DNA of 64,000 bases from Butyrivibrio sp. INlla21. GTDB lineage: Bacteria; Bacillota; Clostridia; Lachnospirales; Lachnospiraceae. The DNA lies in the NCBI RefSeq assembly GCF_900116875.1, contig NZ_FPCC01000019.1, forward strand, positions 1-64,000. The letters run 5' to 3'. Below, in pieces: positions 17,364 through 26,611 of this stretch. The first letter of the stretch is position 1, and the number at the start of each line of letters is the position of its first letter. The notes beneath the pieces are model-generated. The model ran no database searches. It worked only from the letters and a program-made list of their open reading frames with translations, and was not told the DNA's origin. The position numbers and the translations under genes are program-made.

Positions 17364-20300
17364 TTATTCTGTAAAAGACTCGCTTTGAAGCGGTCCAAAC
17401 AACTTATTGCACATATAGTTCTTCTTATGATATTCGGAAAGCAGCTTATCGACAGTGTCATAATCCTGCAAAGTCTCTCCGATCATAATGTCGTTGATCA
17501 GATTGTATCTGCTCATTCCGGTCTGACTCTTAACTATATCGCTCTTCTGGATGGTTCCGCTCTCTGTAAGAGCATCCTCATCATCGGGCTTTTCTTCCGT
17601 AATGTAGTACTGCAGCTGCTCACCAAAGAAAAGAACAAACGCAGTTACATAGATTCCGTCGTACATCTCCTGCATTGCAAGTGAATGGTATTCGTTGTCA
17701 TCCTCTGTCGCAAGTCTGTAGTGGACAGTACAACGTGTCCCCGGAGCAGTCCTGTACTCGAGCATGGTCTTGTCGCTAAAGGAAACCATATCCGGAATGA
17801 TATCCGCATACTCCTGATAAAAAGGAAAATAGATTCCCTTTGTCGAAAGATCCTTAAGGAACATCTCCGCAACATCCGGATTGACACTCTCTTCGGAGCT
17901 CTTTTCCGCAGCATAATATCTTAGATATGCAAGCTTGCAAATATCCTGAAGCGGAGCATTCTGAATCGCAAGCACCTCTGTCCTGTCAAATATATACACA
18001 TCGGTGATATTGCCGTGCACAAAACTGTCGTAAGCATTCTGTGCAAGAAATGCCATCTCAACCTCAGTGTTGGCACCGTTTTGAACATATGACCTGAATA
18101 TCTCCGTGCGCTCTCCTATATAGGATCCGCAGTAGAGCATTTGCACGATCATCTTTTCACAGAGCGTGTATGTATCTATTCCGAATGCCTCGGCGGCTTT
18201 CCAGATATCTCTCATCTCCTTGAGTGTTCCGGAGAAGAACCTTACAAGATAGATCAAAAGCTGCTCATCATATTTACCGTTTACAAACGAATAATGCGCA
18301 ACCTCTATCGCATCACCCTCGGTGGGATACATATCTCTGTCAAGAAGCCTTCCGCACATGCGAAGGATGATCTTGGCATCAATGCCATAGCAGCCGTACA
18401 CAAGGATCCACTCAAGTGCTTTCTCGTACAGCCCGCCCATTACCATAAGCTCTATAAGCTCATTTCTTTCCTTGGCGGTCATATCGGTCGGATCTATATC
18501 CACAAGATATTCAGTGAGCTGCCTCGTAAAATCATTCTCATAATAAAATCTGATAAGATTATTGCGGATCTCATTTCTGCAAGATTTACGCACAAGCTCC
18601 GACTCCGCAAGATCTCTGTATCTTCCGACATTGTCCATATCGATCGTGTAAGCGTTTTTGCCAAGATCGCACAGGAACAGATCCAGGTTTTCTTTTCCCT
18701 TTTGAATATAAGGAATGGCGTAGCCCGCTATCTTGCCCGGAAGCATCATCTTTACATTGTTATAAGGAATGCTCTTAGCATATCTGTTGTCATCATGATC
18801 TATCAAAAGGACCGTATAATCGCTTCCGTACAGCGGCACATATGCACGTCCGTTTGTAACGGGATATCTCATCTCTTTTTCGCACTTATCATATACGACC
18901 AAAACGCCGCATATCTTGGGATCCTCAACCGTGATCTCGCAAGTATAGAGCGCTGTCAAAACCTTGGATGCATTCGCGGCATCCACCATCTGCTTGGTGA
19001 TAAGGTTCTTGTACAGATAGCCCAGATCCTTGCCGACTCTGCCCTTATCAAGCTGTGCCATGAGATACTTCTCGATCTGAGGAACATAAGCATCGTAAAG
19101 CTCAGGATACTCATCTCTTCTCTCATGAATATATCTGTAAAGGATCGCATTCTTATCATATTCAAGATCGCTCTGATATGAGAAATACATAAGAACCATC
19201 TTGTTGATGTCGCAAGGAAGCAGTCCGTTCTCATCGGTATAAATGGACATCATATAGTACTCATACAGCCTTGTGATACGAAGCTCTCTCTCGACGCCCT
19301 TTCTATACCACTCAAACGTGTACTTGCCGGTTTCACCGCCCTTGATCAAAAGAGCTACGATAGCCTCAAGCACGTCATCTCCCTGCTTGATCTCATAGCA
19401 GGACTTAAGTATCCTAAAGAGTCTCTTGTCATAATTTCTTACTCTTGCCGACAAATAAACTATCTGATCGATAAGATTAAGACTTATCATCTGCTTTTTG
19501 GCGCCGTATTCAAGTATGCACAGCTCCTGATCTTCAAGACGCGTCAAAATAGAAGGCGAATCATTCAAAAGATTCATCGCCTCAAGGTAGAGTATCGGAC
19601 TCGTGCATCCGTATGAAAACTGCTCGCTGAGCATCATCCACTTTCTTGAGCCGCTCATCGCGGATTCTTCGGAAACATATTGTAAAAGCCAAGCTATGCG
19701 CCAGTTATCCTTGTTCCTTCTGTATATACCTTCAAGCCTGTCGGAAATATCGTTGACATAGCTGTCCTCTTTACTGCACAAAGAAGAAAGGTACAGGTAA
19801 TAGCTGTAAAGCTCATCTCCGGGTGCATCCTCAACTTCTCTTGCAAGCTGATCGAGTATCCATTTGCCCTCATTTACTCTTCCGGCGGTGATATAGTACT
19901 GCGCCGTGTAAAGCCTAAACGCAAGGTCTTTTTCATCGACCGCATTCATGCGTGCGATCACTTTACCCGTCTCGGAAAGCCACGCCTTAGACGATATCTT
20001 TTTACATCTGAAATTCTCATATACCTTAATAAGCTGAACTATCAGTTTCTTTTTCTCCTGATAATCAGCGGTAGGATGCTTGCCCGTAACATTCACCGAT
20101 ACGGTTACCGGAATGGATGTGCTTGAAAAAGCATTATAAAAAACGATCTTGCCGAAATTATTGCCTTCATGAATCTTATCGGGACGAAGTCTTACCTTGA
20201 TATGACATGTGCTGCCGGTGAAATCATCCTCGGAAATATCGTATTTATCGAGCATGATAAAATCGCACTCAGGCTTTGCAAACAGCTTACTGTAGCCCCA

Positions 20301-20957
20301 GCCGTTGCGCGTTATAAGAATACTGTTGTCATGGAATATTCCCGTAAAATCAATAACAAGCTCTTTCTGGTCAAAAAGAAAAGCCATGGGTTGCTTCTTG
20401 TTGATCGAAATAAGGAATTCTTCGACATTCTGCTCGTTACCGGGAGATGCGGATAAGCCCCTGTAGAGACTCTCATACTGATCGTCGTTCCCCTTCAATA
20501 CGGAGAGAAACTCATCCGAATAAAAGAGATTAACGGCCTCTTCCCAATCTGTCTTGGCAAGATTTGCAAAATGGAAAAGATTCTTGATATCACCGAGGCT
20601 TGAAACGATCTGCTCATGCCTTACGGTGACTACAAAAGGGAGTACATACTCTCCCTGATTGGAAACAATACGAAAATCACCCTGAAGGACATCGCCGCTG
20701 CTCAGTCCTACAGCGCTGAATCTATAAGAAACCTCATAAGGTGAGCCGGAAAATGCTTTTGTAAGAACTTCCATCCTGATATCCGTTGAACTGACAGTGC
20801 CGTCAACAAGCCTGTTTTCAGGTCCAAAGATGGTAAAAGAGCCCTCGGTGACATCACCCGGACTCATAGAAAGTTCTATACGAGGAGTTGAGAAATCCAG
20901 GCTCTTTTCTTCATATTCAAATTTTCCCTGTAGTAGTCTGTCTACTATTTCTCTCAC
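17364..20957 (-). CDS. Giant beta-domain plus helical solenoid protein, DUF5717 type
   Basis: 1197 residues, first gene of a four-gene operon. The N-terminal 300 residues hold two related beta-sandwich regions (about 20-112 and 200-295; each opens with a D-F-[ST] strand and ends in PFVVTV or PVTVSV). From about 310 to 1000 it is a helical solenoid of TPR-like pairs, such as LAFRLYTAQYYITAGRVNEG and RNELIELMVMGGLYEKALEW. A beta domain near 670-740 interrupts it, and a last beta part lies near 1085-1150. No signal peptide or membrane segment. I link it to DUF5717 from memory. GTG start; extended -10 promoter just upstream. A very large scaffold is the best description; no enzymatic motif is visible. 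Confidence 0.75.
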   Translation of the reverse strand: MREIVDRLLQGKFEYEEKSLDFSTPRIELSMSPGDVTEGSFTIFGPENRLVDGTVSSTDIRMEVLTKAFSGSPYEVSYRFSAVGLSSGDVLQGDFRIVSNQGEYVLPFVVTVRHEQIVSSLGDIKNLFHFANLAKTDWEEAVNLFYSDEFLSVLKGNDDQYESLYRGLSASPGNEQNVEEFLISINKKQPMAFLFDQKELVIDFTGIFHDNSILITRNGWGYSKLFAKPECDFIMLDKYDISEDDFTGSTCHIKVRLRPDKIHEGNNFGKIVFYNAFSSTSIPVTVSVNVTGKHPTADYQEKKKLIVQLIKVYENFRCKKISSKAWLSETGKVIARMNAVDEKDLAFRLYTAQYYITAGRVNEGKWILDQLAREVEDAPGDELYSYYLYLSSLCSKEDSYVNDISDRLEGIYRRNKDNWRIAWLLQYVSEESAMSGSRKWMMLSEQFSYGCTSPILYLEAMNLLNDSPSILTRLEDQELCILEYGAKKQMISLNLIDQIVYLSARVRNYDKRLFRILKSCYEIKQGDDVLEAIVALLIKGGETGKYTFEWYRKGVERELRITRLYEYYMMSIYTDENGLLPCDINKMVLMYFSYQSDLEYDKNAILYRYIHERRDEYPELYDAYVPQIEKYLMAQLDKGRVGKDLGYLYKNLITKQMVDAANASKVLTALYTCEITVEDPKICGVLVVYDKCEKEMRYPVTNGRAYVPLYGSDYTVLLIDHDDNRYAKSIPYNNVKMMLPGKIAGYAIPYIQKGKENLDLFLCDLGKNAYTIDMDNVGRYRDLAESELVRKSCRNEIRNNLIRFYYENDFTRQLTEYLVDIDPTDMTAKERNELIELMVMGGLYEKALEWILVYGCYGIDAKIILRMCGRLLDRDMYPTEGDAIEVAHYSFVNGKYDEQLLIYLVRFFSGTLKEMRDIWKAAEAFGIDTYTLCEKMIVQMLYCGSYIGERTEIFRSYVQNGANTEVEMAFLAQNAYDSFVHGNITDVYIFDRTEVLAIQNAPLQDICKLAYLRYYAAEKSSEESVNPDVAEMFLKDLSTKGIYFPFYQEYADIIPDMVSFSDKTMLEYRTAPGTRCTVHYRLATEDDNEYHSLAMQEMYDGIYVTAFVLFFGEQLQYYITEEKPDDEDALTESGTIQKSDIVKSQTGMSRYNLINDIMIGETLQDYDTVDKLLSEYHKKNYMCNKLFGPLQSESFTE

Positions 20958-20992
20958 GATTCACCCCAAAAATGTCATAATATATCTACAAT

Positions 20993-20998
20993 AGTATA
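20993..20998 (-). promoter_or_regulatory. Extended -10 promoter of the four-gene operon
   Basis: On the minus strand TATACT is preceded by TGG, an extended -10. It lies 36 bp before the GTG start at 20957. The -35 is poor, as is usual with extended -10 promoters. Confidence 0.55.
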
Positions 20999-21114
20999 CC
21001 ATAAAATGAGACATGATACGACTTTGTTAACAATATCTTGTGGTAATTAAAAAAAAAATGATATTCTACCCCAAAGTTTGGAATACATTGTAGCAGATAA
21101 CCATCCCCAAAACA

Positions 21115-21237
21115 GCCTTCCCCGTTTTAATTAAATTGTAGTAAAAAAAGGGCTTGTATCAAGGACAAGCTCTGTGTGCCAGCACATCCTTGACACAAGC
21201 TCTTTTTTTTACAAACAGGTAATCAAGCGGGGAAGGC
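21115..21237. repeat. 122-bp imperfect palindrome, left copy
   Basis: The unit opens with GCCTTCCCC (21115-21123) and closes with its complement GGGGAAGGC (21229-21237). The core is a 17-bp stem with two G-T pairs (21150-21166 with 21187-21203), flanked by A7 and T8 runs so that it can end transcription in both directions. The reverse complement of this unit aligns with the right copy along most of its length, including the CAAGGATGTGC core and the ATTGTAG heptamer. Confidence 0.85.
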
Positions 21238-21275
21238 ATGCCAAAGAGTGGCAACTTCAACCGATCAATCATCCC

Positions 21276-21524
21276 AGCGACACGCGTCTTTTAATTGACT
21301 CCATTTTCGCGTGCTGTTTTTATAGAGAATTATCAATTTGCCAAACACATCTCGGCCCGGCGAGCACGTGTCAGCTCATCAAGCTTCCCCTCGCGTGCTT
21401 TTTTACAAAAATCCGACACGCGAATTCACTTCACCAGGCTCCATGCGTGCTCATTATCGATATCATGTCAACTTTTAACGAAAGCGCAGCACGCCCGACG
21501 CTCCCAAGCCGTTTTTCGCGTTCT
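21276..21524 (+). other. Four regular CACG-N25-CGTG dyads
   Basis: Four degenerate direct repeats each hold an ACACG or GCACG half and a CGTG (CGTT in the last) half. The offset from the start of one to the start of the other is exactly 29 bp every time: 21281/21310, 21365/21394, 21417/21446, 21490/21519. Three second halves read CGTGCT and the fourth CGTTCT; all lie before T-rich DNA. Units start 84, 52 and 73 bp apart. They lie between the two palindromes and belong to no convincing gene. They could be RNA hairpins or paired protein sites. Confidence 0.8.
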
Positions 21525-21538
21525 TCTCTTACCTTTTT

Positions 21539-21660
21539 GCCTTCCCCGCTTGACTACCAAACAGTAATAAAGTGGCGAGAGTCAAGGATGTGCGAAGCGC
21601 ACACTGCTTGTCCTTGACTCTAGCCGCTTTATTGCTACAATCTCATAAACCGGGGAAGGC
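21539..21660. repeat. 122-bp imperfect palindrome, right copy
   Basis: Opens with GCCTTCCCC (21539-21547) and closes with GGGGAAGGC (21652-21660). The inner stem is long: AATAAAG-type bases pair with CTTTATT, then a perfect 11-bp AGAGTCAAGGA/TCCTTGACTCT (21578-21588, 21611-21621), capped by TGTGCG/CGCACA with an AAG loop. It matches the left copy in inverted orientation. Confidence 0.85.
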
Positions 21661-21711
21661 ATAACTTGTAACCACGACGCTCTAGTCTCTACAATTTCCC
21701 TAATACAACGA

Positions 21712-21744
21712 CACAGGGACCACCCATAAAGGGCAGTCCCTGTG
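21712..21744. repeat. Hairpin after the permease gene
   Basis: CACAGGGAC (21712-21720) pairs with GTCCCTGTG (21736-21744), with an inner CCC/GGG stem and an ATAAA loop. It lies 47 bp after the last gene of the MacB-like operon on the minus strand but has no T run, so it is a poor classical terminator. Confidence 0.6.
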
Positions 21745-21790
21745 CACACACATGTATTTGAAACAATTATTTGGAAGGAAAACTAATTTA

Positions 21791-23002
21791 TTACTCGGCT
21801 CTAAGCGCCTCGATGGGATCGAGCTTGGCAGCTCTCTTGGCAGGATATATTCCGAAGAACAATCCGATTCCCGTTGAAATAAACACAACAACAACCACCA
21901 GTACAGGATTGACTGTATACGGGAAGTTTACCATTGTACATGCTATCTTAGCTAAAGTAAGTCCCAATATAATACCTATTATTCCGCCAAGGAATGTAAG
22001 TATAGCCGCTTCTGCAAGGAACTGCGTAAGAATCGAAGAAGTCCTTGCTCCGAGAGATTTTCTGATACCGATCTCTCGTGTTCTCTCCGTAACCGATACC
22101 GTCATGATATTCATAACACCTATACCACCGACAATAAGTGATATTGATGCGATCAATGCAACTACCGCGGTTACGACGTTAAGGATCGTATCACTGGTTG
22201 AATCCATTCCGGATGAAGCATCAACCTTAACCGCACCTTCGCCTCTTATTCCAAGGACGTTTTCAACAACGCTCCTCATCTTGAGATTGGCTTCATCCTT
22301 GTTGTCCTTGTGCATATATGCAGTCACTTTGGTAAACATGGTGTTTACGTCTTTGTTATACGCAAGTGCCACGGTTGTATAAGGGACATCACCCTGCAAA
22401 TTAGGCTCATCGCCCTCCGCATAGGCATCATCCATTGATGTGTTTTCTCTAATACCGACAACCGTGAAATCTTTGGTAATATCACCGTTGGTGATCTCTA
22501 TCGTCTCACCTACCGCATTTTCATATCCGAATAATTTCATTGCGGCAACTTGAGATATAACACACACATAATTTGCTGCATCTACATCATCACGTGTGAA
22601 ATATCTTCCGTACAGTATCTTATTCTGTCCGTTCTCGGAAAGCACATCGCTCCCTCCGGAAAAAGAAAGATTGTAAGATTTCTTTGTACCCTTACCGTTT
22701 CCGTAAATGGAAACCGAAGGACTAAGTCCGTAAATGCAACTCATATTGCGCTCAATAGCTTCCATATATTCCGGAGTAAAGCATTTATCAGTTTTAGCCA
22801 CATCAAGTGAAATGTTTATCGTAGCAACATCAAGTGCGGCCATTTCTCCGGTAACCTTAGCCCTCAGTCCGTCACCGATAACAAGGACTGTAAGCACGGC
22901 GGCTATTCCTATTATGATTCCAAGCATGGTCAAAAGAGATCTACCCTTATTGTTTCGTATACTTGAAATCGCACTTTTTAAATATTCTCCTATTACTCCC
23001 AT
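21791..23002 (-). CDS. MacB/FtsX-type ABC transporter permease
   Basis: 403 residues. N-terminal membrane segment (about 21-43), a large extracellular MacB-PCD-like domain, then three C-terminal segments in the FtsX domain with the ERTREIGIRKSLGARTSSIL coupling helix. It ends with FFGIYPAKRAAKLDPIEALR, as permeases of this group do. It is a paralogue of the permease immediately upstream (3 bp gap), so the transporter is probably a heterodimer. MacB-like systems do not pump across the membrane but use ATP-driven motion to act on substrates outside it. Substrate unknown. Confidence 0.93.
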   Translation of the reverse strand: MGVIGEYLKSAISSIRNNKGRSLLTMLGIIIGIAAVLTVLVIGDGLRAKVTGEMAALDVATINISLDVAKTDKCFTPEYMEAIERNMSCIYGLSPSVSIYGNGKGTKKSYNLSFSGGSDVLSENGQNKILYGRYFTRDDVDAANYVCVISQVAAMKLFGYENAVGETIEITNGDITKDFTVVGIRENTSMDDAYAEGDEPNLQGDVPYTTVALAYNKDVNTMFTKVTAYMHKDNKDEANLKMRSVVENVLGIRGEGAVKVDASSGMDSTSDTILNVVTAVVALIASISLIVGGIGVMNIMTVSVTERTREIGIRKSLGARTSSILTQFLAEAAILTFLGGIIGIILGLTLAKIACTMVNFPYTVNPVLVVVVVFISTGIGLFFGIYPAKRAAKLDPIEALRAE

Positions 23003-23005
23003 ATT

Positions 23006-24217
23006 TTATACTCTCAATGCATCTATAGGTTTCATTTTGGCTGCTTTTCTGGCAGGATATATTCCAAATCCAAGACCGATACCAACCGAAATAAGTGTTG
23101 CTCCCAGAACCGAACCGGGAGTTATTATCAGCTTAAAGTGTAGTAACGAACAAACTATAAACGATAATCCTATTCCGACAATGATACCGATAACACCGCC
23201 CGAAAGCGTTAAAACCGCAGCCTCAGACAAAAACTGCGCCGTTATAGCTCCGGTTCTTGCTCCGATTGACTTTCGAATACCTATTTCTCTTGTTCTCTCT
23301 GTTACCGATACCAACATGATATTCATGATTCCGATTCCGCCAACTACAAGCGATATAACCGCTACCAATATCAAAAATGTTGACGCACCGCCAAGGATCG
23401 TATTGATCTCTTCAGACATATCCGCCATACTGTATGACCAAAGAGCGTTGGCTCCACGCAGTCCATGTGCATTCTCAAGTACCTGCGCGCATTCTTTTAC
23501 TTTCTTTTGAAGAATATCCTGATCCGCAAAGAGCAGTAACATGTTCAGTTTATCGATATCGTATCCGAAATCGGTCGCAAAAGCTGTATACGGAACCTCG
23601 ACCGAGACATAATAATCCATTTCTGACGCAAGTGCAGTGACCATTTCGCTGTTTATAGCTTCTCTTAGGCCGACAACAGTATATTCCGCAGTTTTACCGG
23701 CTAACGTAAGTTCGATCACATTGCCGATGCATTCATCGGTACCGAATAAGTGTTTTGCATCATCTTTCATCAAGACGCACACTTTCTGGCCTGTTTCAAC
23801 CATCTGCTTCGTAAAATACTGTCCCTTGTAAACCTTGCTGCTGATGGCAAGCTCTACGGCTTCCGTTCCTCCGATCACATCAGCCTGATATGTACCCCTT
23901 GTACCCTTGGCTCTGCCCACTTCCTCAAAGTAAGGAGACACGCCCTTAAGGTCCGATACGGATTCTTCCAAAAGTCTGATATCATCAGGGCTAAAAAGCT
24001 CGGTAGTCTTGGCGTTATCGATAACAACATAACCATAGTTACCGATCAGCCCGTTAATCTCACCGTTAACATAATCAGTCATACCTTTTCCGAGCGAAAC
24101 AACCGTAATTACGGCTGCAATACCGATAATAATACCAAGCATCGTCATAAAGGTCCTGTAACCGTTATGCTTCATCTGATTTATTGCACTTTTTAAATAT
24201 TCTTTGACAGTTCCCAT
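23006..24217 (-). CDS. MacB/FtsX-type ABC transporter permease
   Basis: 403 residues with the same layout as its neighbour: one N-terminal membrane segment, an extracellular domain, and three C-terminal segments with ERTREIGIRKSIGARTGAIT and a final FGIYPARKAAKMKPIDALRV. The start at 24217 follows the stop of the adaptor gene directly (the stop at 24220-24222 lies just before it), so translation is probably coupled. An in-frame GTG two codons upstream lies across that stop. Pairs with the downstream permease and the ATPase at 25852-26553. Confidence 0.93.
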   Translation of the reverse strand: MGTVKEYLKSAINQMKHNGYRTFMTMLGIIIGIAAVITVVSLGKGMTDYVNGEINGLIGNYGYVVIDNAKTTELFSPDDIRLLEESVSDLKGVSPYFEEVGRAKGTRGTYQADVIGGTEAVELAISSKVYKGQYFTKQMVETGQKVCVLMKDDAKHLFGTDECIGNVIELTLAGKTAEYTVVGLREAINSEMVTALASEMDYYVSVEVPYTAFATDFGYDIDKLNMLLLFADQDILQKKVKECAQVLENAHGLRGANALWSYSMADMSEEINTILGGASTFLILVAVISLVVGGIGIMNIMLVSVTERTREIGIRKSIGARTGAITAQFLSEAAVLTLSGGVIGIIVGIGLSFIVCSLLHFKLIITPGSVLGATLISVGIGLGFGIYPARKAAKMKPIDALRV

Positions 24218-24219
24218 TA

Positions 24220-25842
24220 TCACATTTCCATAGCTACAACCGGCATTCCGTCAGTGAGCGTTTCAAGATTTGTTGTAATTACTTTGTCATTCACAGAAAG
24301 ACCTTCAACAATCTGAGCCTCTGTGCTTGTAGAAATACCGATCTTAACATCTTTTCTTGTCGCAACGCCGTTCTCAAGTACAAATACATAGTCTCCGTCG
24401 GCATCTGTAAGCACATACTCGTAAGGAAGAACTATAGTGTTCTCTGCCTTTTCGGCATGAATCTTATTGTTTGCTTCAACACCGAGGATAATGTCCTTAT
24501 CGGGATTAGTAACCTTAATAGTTGTATCTACAACCGCAACGCCGTTGGCATTCTTTGTAGCGGAACCTGAGATCTGTGTGATCTCTCCGGTATAAGCCTT
24601 ACCGTTTATTGTAATATCAACCTTCTGTCCAACCGCTAACTTGGGAAGGTCTGTCTTTGATACCTGTACGTCAACCTGCACGTCATCAAGGTTTGCAAGT
24701 GTGATCATCTTAGTTCCGGGTGCAACCGTAGCGCCTTCAACTACATCCACTGCTGTTACAACGCCGTTGAAATCAGCCTTGATTCCATCCTTTGCTTCCT
24801 GGATCTTAGCAATAGTATCTTCCTGTGTAAGCTGTACTGACTCCATATTAGCTTTGTTAGCTGATGCTGTTCCGCCGTTTACCTGAGCGGCCTTGGCACT
24901 TGAAAGATGAGCCTGTTCTTCAGCAAGAGTTGTCTTTTGTTTCTCCCATCCCTGAATCTCGGGATCGTTCTCAAGAGCATAAGATACATCTTTTATTGAT
25001 TCCTGAAGTGCAAGTGACATTTGCTTGTTGCTCTCTGAAACATCACTGTCGTTGTTGTCATTCTCTCTTCTTGTGATGTAGCCGTCATTTCCGTCAAGGT
25101 AAGACTCTGCCGTTCCATCGGCAATACCGTTCTGGTTAACATCAAGCATAGTCTTATTAAGATCTGAAAGAGTCTTGCTCATTCTGCTTCTCTTCTCGGT
25201 GATCTTATCATCAAGAGCATCCATCTCTGCCGTGATGGCATCAAGTCTCTCATTGATCTGCTGAGCATTCATGCCCTTTGCATAGTCTCTGTCGGCTGCT
25301 GCCGCACCTGAGTAAAGCGCACTGTAATTACCCTTGGCCTGCTTGATGGCAAGCTGAGCATTCTTTTCCGCAAGCTCAAGCTGTGCAGCATCATATGTGT
25401 ATAGCACGTCGCCGGATGCAACCTTATCACCGATCTTTACATTGAGCTGATCCACAGGTGCGGTAACATCTGCAAAATAGCTCTTACTGTCAGCACTTTC
25501 AACTGTTCCCGAAACAGAAAGAATATTCTCAATGGTTCCGTTTGCAACATCAACAGTCTGTACAGGTAATGCTGCATTCTTTCCTGCGAGAAAAGCTCTT
25601 GCGATGAAAAATATAAGAAGTAAAGCCACTATGCCGAGTACTATCCATTTTTTCTTTAATTTTTTCTTGGGCTTCTTAACTTCTTCTACCTCAAAGTCAT
25701 CGTCTTCATCATAGATCTCAACGCTACTTCCCGTTGTCTCTTTGATCTCATTCTTGTTTTCAACGACGGGAGTAGTTTCTTTTTCTTCTTTTAACTCCAC
25801 ATCTTTCTTTAAATCTTTGTTCTCTGCCATTTCCTTTTCCAC
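24220..25842 (-). CDS. HlyD/MacA-like adaptor protein of the ABC exporter
   Basis: 540 residues. A long acidic/basic cytoplasmic tail (about 1-66) precedes one membrane segment (about 67-88). Then come a lipoyl half-motif, a long helical hairpin (about 165-345) and the second lipoyl half near AKIQEAKDGIKADFNGVV, and last the beta-barrel and membrane-proximal parts (VDVQVSKTDLPKLAVGQKV onward). This is the MacA-type adaptor layout; in Gram-positives it extends outside the membrane beside the permeases. The hairpin is long and Ala/Gln-rich, and its helices include an acidic Asn/Asp-rich loop. GTG at 25842 or ATG at 25830 may be the start. Confidence 0.9.
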   Translation of the reverse strand: MEKEMAENKDLKKDVELKEEKETTPVVENKNEIKETTGSSVEIYDEDDDFEVEEVKKPKKKLKKKWIVLGIVALLLIFFIARAFLAGKNAALPVQTVDVANGTIENILSVSGTVESADSKSYFADVTAPVDQLNVKIGDKVASGDVLYTYDAAQLELAEKNAQLAIKQAKGNYSALYSGAAAADRDYAKGMNAQQINERLDAITAEMDALDDKITEKRSRMSKTLSDLNKTMLDVNQNGIADGTAESYLDGNDGYITRRENDNNDSDVSESNKQMSLALQESIKDVSYALENDPEIQGWEKQKTTLAEEQAHLSSAKAAQVNGGTASANKANMESVQLTQEDTIAKIQEAKDGIKADFNGVVTAVDVVEGATVAPGTKMITLANLDDVQVDVQVSKTDLPKLAVGQKVDITINGKAYTGEITQISGSATKNANGVAVVDTTIKVTNPDKDIILGVEANNKIHAEKAENTIVLPYEYVLTDADGDYVFVLENGVATRKDVKIGISTSTEAQIVEGLSVNDKVITTNLETLTDGMPVVAMEM

Positions 25843-25851
25843 TCCCTTAAA

Positions 25852-26553
25852 TCAATCTTCTTTGTAATCCGGATTTATAATGTCACTCTGAATCATACCG
25901 TCAGAGATTGTAATAATTCGTTTGGCCTGCTTGGCGATACCGGGATCATGTGTGATGATAATAACCGTTCTGCCCTCAGAGTAAAGTCTCTTGATTATCT
26001 TCATGATCTCTCTGCTTGATGCCGAATCCAGGTTACCCGTAGGCTCATCCGCAAGAAGTATCGGAGGTGCCTGTGCTATCGCTCTTGCAATCGCTACTCT
26101 CTGCTGCTGTCCACCTGACATTTCGTTAGGTTTGTGAGTCTTTCTCTTTTCGAGTCCCACACTGTTGAGTGCAGCATTTGCAAGTCTGTCTCTTTCCTTC
26201 TTGCCGACTCCTCTGTAAATAAGAGGAAGTTCAACATTCTCAAGAGCCGTAAGAGACTGTATCAGGTTAAATCCCTGGAAGATGAATCCGATCTCTTTAT
26301 TTCTGATATCCGATTGTTCATCGTCTGTCATATGCGATACGTCATGTCCGTGTAGATAATATTTACCGCTGGTCGGTGTATCGAGACATCCAAGCATGTT
26401 CATAAGTGTTGACTTACCCGAACCCGACTGACCGATGATGGCTACGAATTCCCTCTCGCCTATCGTAAGGCTGACATGGTTCAGCGCCCTGACCTCATTC
26501 TCTCCGGGATTGTATATCTTGCTTACATCCTTTATTACTACAAGTTTTTTCAT
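25852..26553 (-). CDS. ABC transporter ATP-binding protein (MacB/LolD type)
   Basis: 233 residues. Walker [11 protein letters not shown]-loop in FIFQGFNLI, signature [14 protein letters not shown], Walker [14 protein letters not shown] and the switch His in IITHDPG are all intact. It is the first gene of a four-gene operon with the adaptor 9 bp downstream and two permeases. AGAGG lies before the ATG. The upstream region carries a promoter overlapped by a palindromic operator, so expression is likely induced by a signal. Such exporters often act in antimicrobial peptide or envelope-stress defence; the trigger here is not known. Confidence 0.95.
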   Translation of the reverse strand: MKKLVVIKDVSKIYNPGENEVRALNHVSLTIGEREFVAIIGQSGSGKSTLMNMLGCLDTPTSGKYYLHGHDVSHMTDDEQSDIRNKEIGFIFQGFNLIQSLTALENVELPLIYRGVGKKERDRLANAALNSVGLEKRKTHKPNEMSGGQQQRVAIARAIAQAPPILLADEPTGNLDSASSREIMKIIKRLYSEGRTVIIITHDPGIAKQAKRIITISDGMIQSDIINPDYKED

Positions 26554-26584
26554 AATATGATTTCCTCTAATACATTGTTACGCG

Positions 26585-26603
26585 TAGTACGATAGCTGTA
26601 CTA
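26585..26603. promoter_or_regulatory. Operator-like dyad near transcription start
   Basis: TAGTAC-7-GTACTA lies between the -10 of the MacB-like operon and its start codon. It shares the TAGTA core with the second palindrome 9 bp away, so both could bind one repressor. Confidence 0.55.
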
Positions 26604-26611
26604 TACTTGTC

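Noticed and set aside
18141-19181. 346-codon plus-strand ORF
   Set aside because: Antisense shadow of the giant scaffold gene; Ile/His/Arg-rich, without ribosome site or motif.
21276-21524. CRISPR array
   Set aside because: Repeats are degenerate, the spacing is 84, 52 and 73 bp, and no cas gene is near.
21174-21617. 147-codon plus-strand ORF across the cassette
   Set aside because: It runs through both palindromes and the dyads, has Cys/His/Ser-rich composition, no ribosome site, and no domain. The repeat structure explains the openness.
21276-21660. Integron attC sites
   Set aside because: No RYYYAAC/GTTRRRY cores and no integrase gene; the half-site distance is constant, which attC loops are not.
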